Shown: positions 59,022 through 64,000 of the stretch, in pieces | Layout: each line of letters begins with the position of its first letter | Position numbering within the stretch: the stretch's first letter is position 1 | From: an uncultured Kocuria sp. | GTDB taxonomy: Bacteria; Actinomycetota; Actinomycetes; Actinomycetales; Micrococcaceae | DNA length: 64,000 bases | Assembly: GCF_947500125.1 (NCBI RefSeq) | Contig: NZ_CANMRA010000004.1 | Span: 168,122 to 232,121, forward strand | Reading direction: 5' to 3' | The notes under the pieces: model-generated | Seen by the model: only the letters and a program-made list of their open reading frames with translations | Told to the model about the DNA's origin: nothing | The model's database searches: none | Made by a program: the position numbers and the translations under genes

Positions 59022-60017
59022 ATGCCCCCCACCCTCCGCATCGTGGCCGTCGTGCCCTGTCATAACGAGGAAGCGGCGATCGCGAAGGTCGTCACCGATC
59101 TGCACGCCGCGGTGCCCGGCATCGAGGTGCACGTCTACGACAACTGCTCGACGGACGGCACCGCGGAGGCCGCGCGGCGTGCCGGGGCGCAGGTCCGGCG
59201 CGAGGAGGAGAAGGGGAAGGGCAACGTGGTCCGGCGGGCCTTCGCGGACCTGGACGCCGACGTCTACCTGCTCGTCGACGGCGACGACACCTACGACGTC
59301 GCCGACGCCCCCGCCATGATCGACACCCTGCTGTCCGGGCCCTACGACCACGTGCTGGGCGTGCGCCGGCAGGTGACCAGCACCGCGTACCGCTCGGGGC
59401 ACGAGTCCGGCAACAGGTTCTTCAACGGTCTCGTCAGCTTCGCCTTCCGCCGGAAGGTCTCCGACATGCTCAGCGGCTACCGGGTCTTCTCGCGCCGCTT
59501 CGTCAAGTCCTTCCCCGCGCTCTCGCGGGAGTTCGAGATCGAGACGGAGCTGACCGTCCACGCCGTCAACGCGCGGGCGCCGCAGGCCGAGGTCGCCGTG
59601 GGCTTCCGCGATCGGGCCGCCGGGAGCGAGAGCAAGCTGCGGACCTACCACGACGGCTTCCGGATCCTGGGCGTCTTCGGGCAGCTGCTCCTCCACGAGC
59701 GCCCGTTCCTCGTCACCGGCGCCGTCTCCCTCGCCCTGTTCCTGCTGGGCCTGGTCCTCGGCCTCCCCGTCGTCCTGGAGTTCGCGGGCACCGGTCTCGT
59801 CCCCCGGTTCCCGACGGCGTTCCTGGCCGCCTCCCTCGTGGTCCTGGCCGGCGTGTTCCTGCTCATGGGCGTGCTCCTGAGCGGTCAGGCGAAGATCCGC
59901 CGGGAGACCTCCCGGCTGTTCTACCTGCGTCATCCGGCTCCTCCGTGGAACGGCGGGGACGGCCCGGCCCGGCGCGCGGGAGGCCACGGCGCGCACGACC
60001 GGCGGCAGGTCCCGTGA
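59022..60017 (+). CDS. Family 2 glycosyltransferase with C-terminal membrane helices
   Basis: 331 aa. GT-A fold: VVPCHNEEAAI, DNCSTDGT, VDGDDTYD (DxD metal site), GYRVFSRRFVKSFP, EIETELTVHA. Two C-terminal helices follow (~residues 228-250 and 262-285). Similar to dolichol-phosphate or undecaprenyl-phosphate sugar transferases. Its GTGA overlap with the next gene implies that both work on one cell-envelope glycan. 58821-59021 contains only promoter-like sequence. Confidence 0.88.
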   Translation: MPPTLRIVAVVPCHNEEAAIAKVVTDLHAAVPGIEVHVYDNCSTDGTAEAARRAGAQVRREEEKGKGNVVRRAFADLDADVYLLVDGDDTYDVADAPAMIDTLLSGPYDHVLGVRRQVTSTAYRSGHESGNRFFNGLVSFAFRRKVSDMLSGYRVFSRRFVKSFPALSREFEIETELTVHAVNARAPQAEVAVGFRDRAAGSESKLRTYHDGFRILGVFGQLLLHERPFLVTGAVSLALFLLGLVLGLPVVLEFAGTGLVPRFPTAFLAASLVVLAGVFLLMGVLLSGQAKIRRETSRLFYLRHPAPPWNGGDGPARRAGGHGAHDRRQVP

Positions 60018-61408
60018 GCGCACGACGGGACGCCGTGCGGTCGCGACTGCTCCCCCTGCTGCCCTGGGCCCAGGGACTGGGGATGCTCCTGGTCCTGCAG
60101 TTCGCCCTGTTCGGGCTGCTGACGCTGGGCCAGGCCGTGCCGGACCGGCCCATCGTCGAGAACCTCGTCGCGGCGGTCGAGGACGGCACCTACGGTCCCC
60201 ACGGGACGATCGACCGGATGGGCGGTCCCGCGGACACCTTCACCGAGTGCGTCGTGGCGGGCACGGGCCTGGGCGCGTCCCCGGAGGAGTCCGCGTTCAG
60301 CCGGGCGGTCCGGATGCCCAGACTGGCCACCTGCGGCGGGGGCCCGGCGCAGCTGCGGGCGATCTCCGAGGGGGCCGTGCTCACCGACAACGACTACTTC
60401 AAGTACTGGGCCGGCTACACCGTGATCACGCGTCCCGTCCTGGCCCTGACGGGCCTCGAGGGCCTGCGGATCGTCTCGGGCACCCTGATGCTGCTCGCCC
60501 TGGCCGGGGCGTTCCTCGCGGTCCGCGCCCGGACCTCCACCGCCGTGGGGCTGGCCCTCGTCCTGCCGTACGTCGTGGGGACGAATCTGCTGTCCACGCC
60601 CTCGACCTCCTTCAGTCAGTCGATCTCCATCGCCTTCATCTTCCTGTCCGTGATCCTCTCCGCCCTCGGGGCCGGGCGCTCGCCCCGGACGGCGTACTCG
60701 GGGGTCGCCCTGGGCGCCGCGCTCTTCTGCTTCGTGGACCTCCTCACCACCCCTGCCGTGCCGTGGGCGATGTCCGCCTTCGCCGTGGGGGCCGTGACGT
60801 GGTTCCACCGCCGCGAGCTCGCTCCGACCCTCGTGGCGGTGGTCCTCAGCGGCCTGGTCTGGCCGGTGGCCTTCGCCGTCACGTGGCTCGCGCGCTGGGT
60901 CCTCGCCGGCGCCTTCCTGGGGTTCCCGGCCACCCTGGAGGTGGTCCGCCGCAACGTGGGGATCCGGACCGGAGGCGACCACGCGGGGGTCTCCGAGGCG
61001 TTCGGCGCGGGGGTGCGCGTCAACGCCGTCTACTGGTGGCAGACGGTGCCCACCGCGGGGCTGGTGCTGACCGGCTGCCTGCTCGCGGCGGGCGTGGGAC
61101 TGGTCCTGGCGCTGCGCCGGGGAGGGCCCGCCCGGTGGGGCGCCGCCGCCGTCCTGGCCCTGCCGGCCGTGGCCGTGCCCGTCTGGTACACGGTGCTCAG
61201 CAACCACTCCCAGATCCACGCGTTCTTCGTCAACCGCGGGGTGGCGGCGGCGCTGGCCGTCGTCACGGCCGCCTGCCTCGCCGCGGCCGTGCGGCCGCGC
61301 ACGGGATCCGGGGCGCCGCAGGACACCGCGGAGCGCGCGGGGCCCGCGGCCACCCCCGCTCGTCACGATCCGGTCTCGGGCCTTGCCCCGACCCCGGAGG
61401 AGTCCTAG
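60014..61408 (+). CDS. Polytopic membrane protein paired with the glycosyltransferase
   Basis: 464 aa with about ten hydrophobic helices and one large extracytoplasmic loop after helix 1 (~residues 40-130). The design resembles GT-C-type sugar transferases or flippase-like partners of GT2 enzymes, but I could not identify the Asp/Glu pair with certainty. GTG start overlaps the GT2 stop by four bases. C-terminal tail is polar and Pro/Ala-rich. Confidence 0.78.
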   Translation: MSARRDAVRSRLLPLLPWAQGLGMLLVLQFALFGLLTLGQAVPDRPIVENLVAAVEDGTYGPHGTIDRMGGPADTFTECVVAGTGLGASPEESAFSRAVRMPRLATCGGGPAQLRAISEGAVLTDNDYFKYWAGYTVITRPVLALTGLEGLRIVSGTLMLLALAGAFLAVRARTSTAVGLALVLPYVVGTNLLSTPSTSFSQSISIAFIFLSVILSALGAGRSPRTAYSGVALGAALFCFVDLLTTPAVPWAMSAFAVGAVTWFHRRELAPTLVAVVLSGLVWPVAFAVTWLARWVLAGAFLGFPATLEVVRRNVGIRTGGDHAGVSEAFGAGVRVNAVYWWQTVPTAGLVLTGCLLAAGVGLVLALRRGGPARWGAAAVLALPAVAVPVWYTVLSNHSQIHAFFVNRGVAAALAVVTAACLAAAVRPRTGSGAPQDTAERAGPAATPARHDPVSGLAPTPEES

Positions 61409-61410
61409 CC

Positions 61411-61434
61411 TTTAACAACCAACAGGTTGATCAA
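61411..61434. promoter_or_regulatory. ArsR-type operator candidate
   Basis: TTTAACAACC (61411-61420) and GGTTGATCAA (61425-61434), 10-bp arms matching at eight positions with a 4-bp spacer, immediately upstream of the ArsR start; unusually AT-rich for the window. Confidence 0.55.
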
Positions 61435-61442
61435 GGAATCAG

Positions 61443-61811
61443 TTGACAAACACCGTGGACCCCGGCGACGACGACCTCCTCGACAAGGCCTTCCTGGCCC
61501 TCGCCGACCCCGTCCGCCGCCGCATCGTCGCCCGGCTCAGCCGGGGGCCGGCCACGGTCACCGAACTGGCGGAACCCTTCGCGATCTCCAAGCAGGCGGT
61601 CTCGAAGCACATCCAGGTCCTCGAGCAGGCACAGCTGGTCACGCGCACCCGTGACGCCCAGCGCCGGCCCGTCCACCTGGACCCCGCACGGCTCGAGGCG
61701 CTCACCGCGTGGATCGACCGGTACCGGCTGGTCCGGGAGGAGCAGTTCCGCCGCCTCGACGCCGTGCTCGACACCCGAGCCGCGGACCGCGGCGAGCACA
61801 CCCAGGACTGA
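61443..61811 (+). CDS. ArsR-family transcriptional regulator
   Basis: 122 aa. Winged helix: FLALADPVRRRIVARLSRG, TVTELAEPFAISKQAVSKHI and wing TRTRDAQRRPVHL. No metal-binding Cys pair, as in the group paired with SRPBCC proteins. TTG at 61443 has AAGGA 5 nt upstream and is preferred over the GTG at 61455. Followed after 3 nt by the SRPBCC gene; probably autorepresses through 61411-61434. Confidence 0.87.
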   Translation: MTNTVDPGDDDLLDKAFLALADPVRRRIVARLSRGPATVTELAEPFAISKQAVSKHIQVLEQAQLVTRTRDAQRRPVHLDPARLEALTAWIDRYRLVREEQFRRLDAVLDTRAADRGEHTQD

Positions 61812-61814
61812 ACC

Positions 61815-62315
61815 ATGGGACACCCACTGCACCTGACCGTCCCCGACGGTCTGCCGTTCATCGACTTCGAGCGCGAGTTCGACCACCCCGTGGCCGAGGT
61901 CTTCCGCGCCCACGCGGACCCCGAGCTGTTCCGGCAGTGGATCGGGCCGCGTGGGCTGAGCACCCGCATCGACGGCTTCGAGTTCCGCGCCGGCGGCGCC
62001 TACCGCTTCGTCCAGCACGGTGCGGACAGCGCCGAGGAGTACGCGTTCCACGGCGTCTTCCACACGGTGCGCGAGAACGAGCTGGTCGTCCAGACCTTCG
62101 AGTACGAGGGCTGGCCGGACGCGGTCGACCTCGAGTACCTGCACTTCGAGGACCTGGGCGGCGGCCGGTGCCGGCTGCGCGGGCACACCGTCCACGCCTC
62201 GCAGGAGGCCCGCGACGGGATGGTCGGCTCCGGCATGGAGAAGGGCATGGCCGAGGGCTACGACCGGCTGGAGGAGCTGCTGACCGGGCGGCCCGCGAGG
62301 ACGGGGAGCTCATGA
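61815..62315 (+). CDS. SRPBCC (AHSA1-type) protein
   Basis: 166 aa ligand-binding helix-grip fold: DFEREFDHPVAEVFRAHADPELFRQWIGP and GMVGSGMEKGMAEGYDRLEELL. The ArsR-SRPBCC pair is common in actinobacteria, with the SRPBCC partner proposed to bind a small hydrophobic ligand. Translational coupling with ArsR is likely. Confidence 0.88.
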   Translation: MGHPLHLTVPDGLPFIDFEREFDHPVAEVFRAHADPELFRQWIGPRGLSTRIDGFEFRAGGAYRFVQHGADSAEEYAFHGVFHTVRENELVVQTFEYEGWPDAVDLEYLHFEDLGGGRCRLRGHTVHASQEARDGMVGSGMEKGMAEGYDRLEELLTGRPARTGSS

Positions 62316-62386
62316 GCACCGAGGGGTGTCGGACCGCACCGGTCCCGGACGGGGTGCCGGAGTGCGTGCCCCGGGTCACGGGCCGC

Positions 62387-62392
62387 TAGACT
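62387..62392 (+). promoter_or_regulatory. purA -10 element
   Basis: TAGACT, with no clear -35, gives a leader of about 155 nt before purA ATG. No known riboswitch motif was recognised in that leader. Confidence 0.4.
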
Positions 62393-62555
62393 TGCACGGT
62401 ACGAGCCCCTGGGTCTCCTCCTGCCGGTGCCGCGCCGCCTCGGGCGTGCGGGCGGGAACGGGCCGACGCAGGGGCGTTGTCGTGCCCGGCCGGTGCCCGC
62501 CTGCGCCGGGCCCCGCGGGAGAAGTCCCGTTCCATCCAGGCAGGAGAGTCGTTCA

Positions 62556-63842
<1,287 letters not shown>

Positions 63843-63872
63843 TCCCTCCTCCGTCCTCTGCCGTGCTCCTCC

Positions 63873-63924
63873 GCGAGGTCGCACGTGCCGGCGCGCCGTC
63901 GGTCGCCGGCACGTGCGACCTCGC
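63873..63924. terminator. Bidirectional hairpin terminator, 21-bp arms
   Basis: Perfect arms 63873-63893 and 63904-63924 with a 10-nt loop, between the convergent purA and the gene starting beyond the window. Confidence 0.85.
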
Positions 63925-63938
63925 CCGCCGGGGAGTGC

Positions 63939-64000
63939 TCAGACGAGGACCAGCACCACCCAGATGCCGAGGCTGCCGAGCGCGAGCATCGCGACCGCGG
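63939..64000 (-). CDS. C-terminal end of a membrane protein (continues past the window edge)
   Basis: The last 19 codons are hydrophobic (AVAMLALGSLGIWVVLVLV) and stop at TGA 63941-63939. Only the terminal helix is visible; the family cannot be named. Confidence 0.5.
   Translation of the reverse strand, partial: AVAMLALGSLGIWVVLVLV

Noticed and set aside
55196..59065. Long plus-strand open frame opposite metE-metF
   Set aside because: Antisense shadow crossing the riboswitch and both met genes; no protein-like sequence.
62393..62555. Purine riboswitch in the purA leader
   Set aside because: The long leader has hairpins but no recognisable purine, PRPP or glycine riboswitch core.

Overview
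The window is very GC-rich, with tightly packed genes, strong G/C preference at third codon positions, many GTG starts and many four-base gene overlaps. This fits an actinobacterium. The gene content (DUF3151 next to class II aldolase, LGFP-repeat CAP protein, MalT-like LuxR regulator, actinobacterial GH65, SAM-I leader on metF) suggests Micrococcaceae, probably Kocuria or a close relative; the genus is an inference. No rRNA, tRNA, insertion sequence or CRISPR array was seen.

Layout. 1-1.6 kb: end of an MFS exporter gene divergent from an AraC-type regulator. 2-9.3 kb: an envelope and copper-stress block with an FNT channel, a cardiolipin synthase, three related OB-fold-like lipoproteins, a metallophosphoesterase, a Csp-type copper storage protein, a membrane DUF305 protein and a STAS-like protein. 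9.6-19 kb: xth, a CAP/LGFP secreted protein, nadE, enoyl-CoA hydratase, a GH65 phosphorylase and recQ. 19.1-21.8 kb: a molybdate operon (HTH-TOBE, modA, modB, modC). 21.9-23.9 kb: acyl-CoA dehydrogenase plus an HSD10-type SDR. 24-28.3 kb: pyrE, TrmH methyltransferase, fba and DUF3151, with a PIN-type toxin-antitoxin pair lying between fba and DUF3151.

28.3-52.6 kb is a metabolic island. Its left locus has two Asp/Glu-racemase-family proteins, an amidase, DUF3830 and a GntR/FCD regulator. Its right locus has a five-gene overlapping leftward operon (class III aminotransferase, FAD/Fe-S dehydrogenase, aldehyde dehydrogenase, creatinase-like M24 hydrolase, class I aminotransferase), divergent from a 2-hydroxyacid dehydrogenase and followed by alanine dehydrogenase. 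A near-identical 14-bp palindrome (GATTGTCRACAATC) sits in both divergent promoter regions, 20.5 kb apart, and is the best evidence that the two loci form one regulon. Between them lie a TRIC channel, an AI-2E-family permease, a phospholipase D, a PLDc_N/SHOCT protein, a large LuxR regulator, a holin-like protein and an Abhydrolase_9 protein.

52.6-64 kb: marR with an ABC exporter, metF-metE under a SAM-I riboswitch, a glycosyltransferase with a polytopic membrane protein, ArsR with a SRPBCC protein, purA, and the end of a membrane protein gene.

Two features run through the whole window. Thirteen genes have a TANNNT -10 element exactly 6-7 nt before their start codon, which predicts leaderless mRNAs; a fourteenth such start opens a 25-codon ORF that overlaps the enoyl-CoA hydratase start. 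Several convergent gene pairs are separated by long perfect hairpins.
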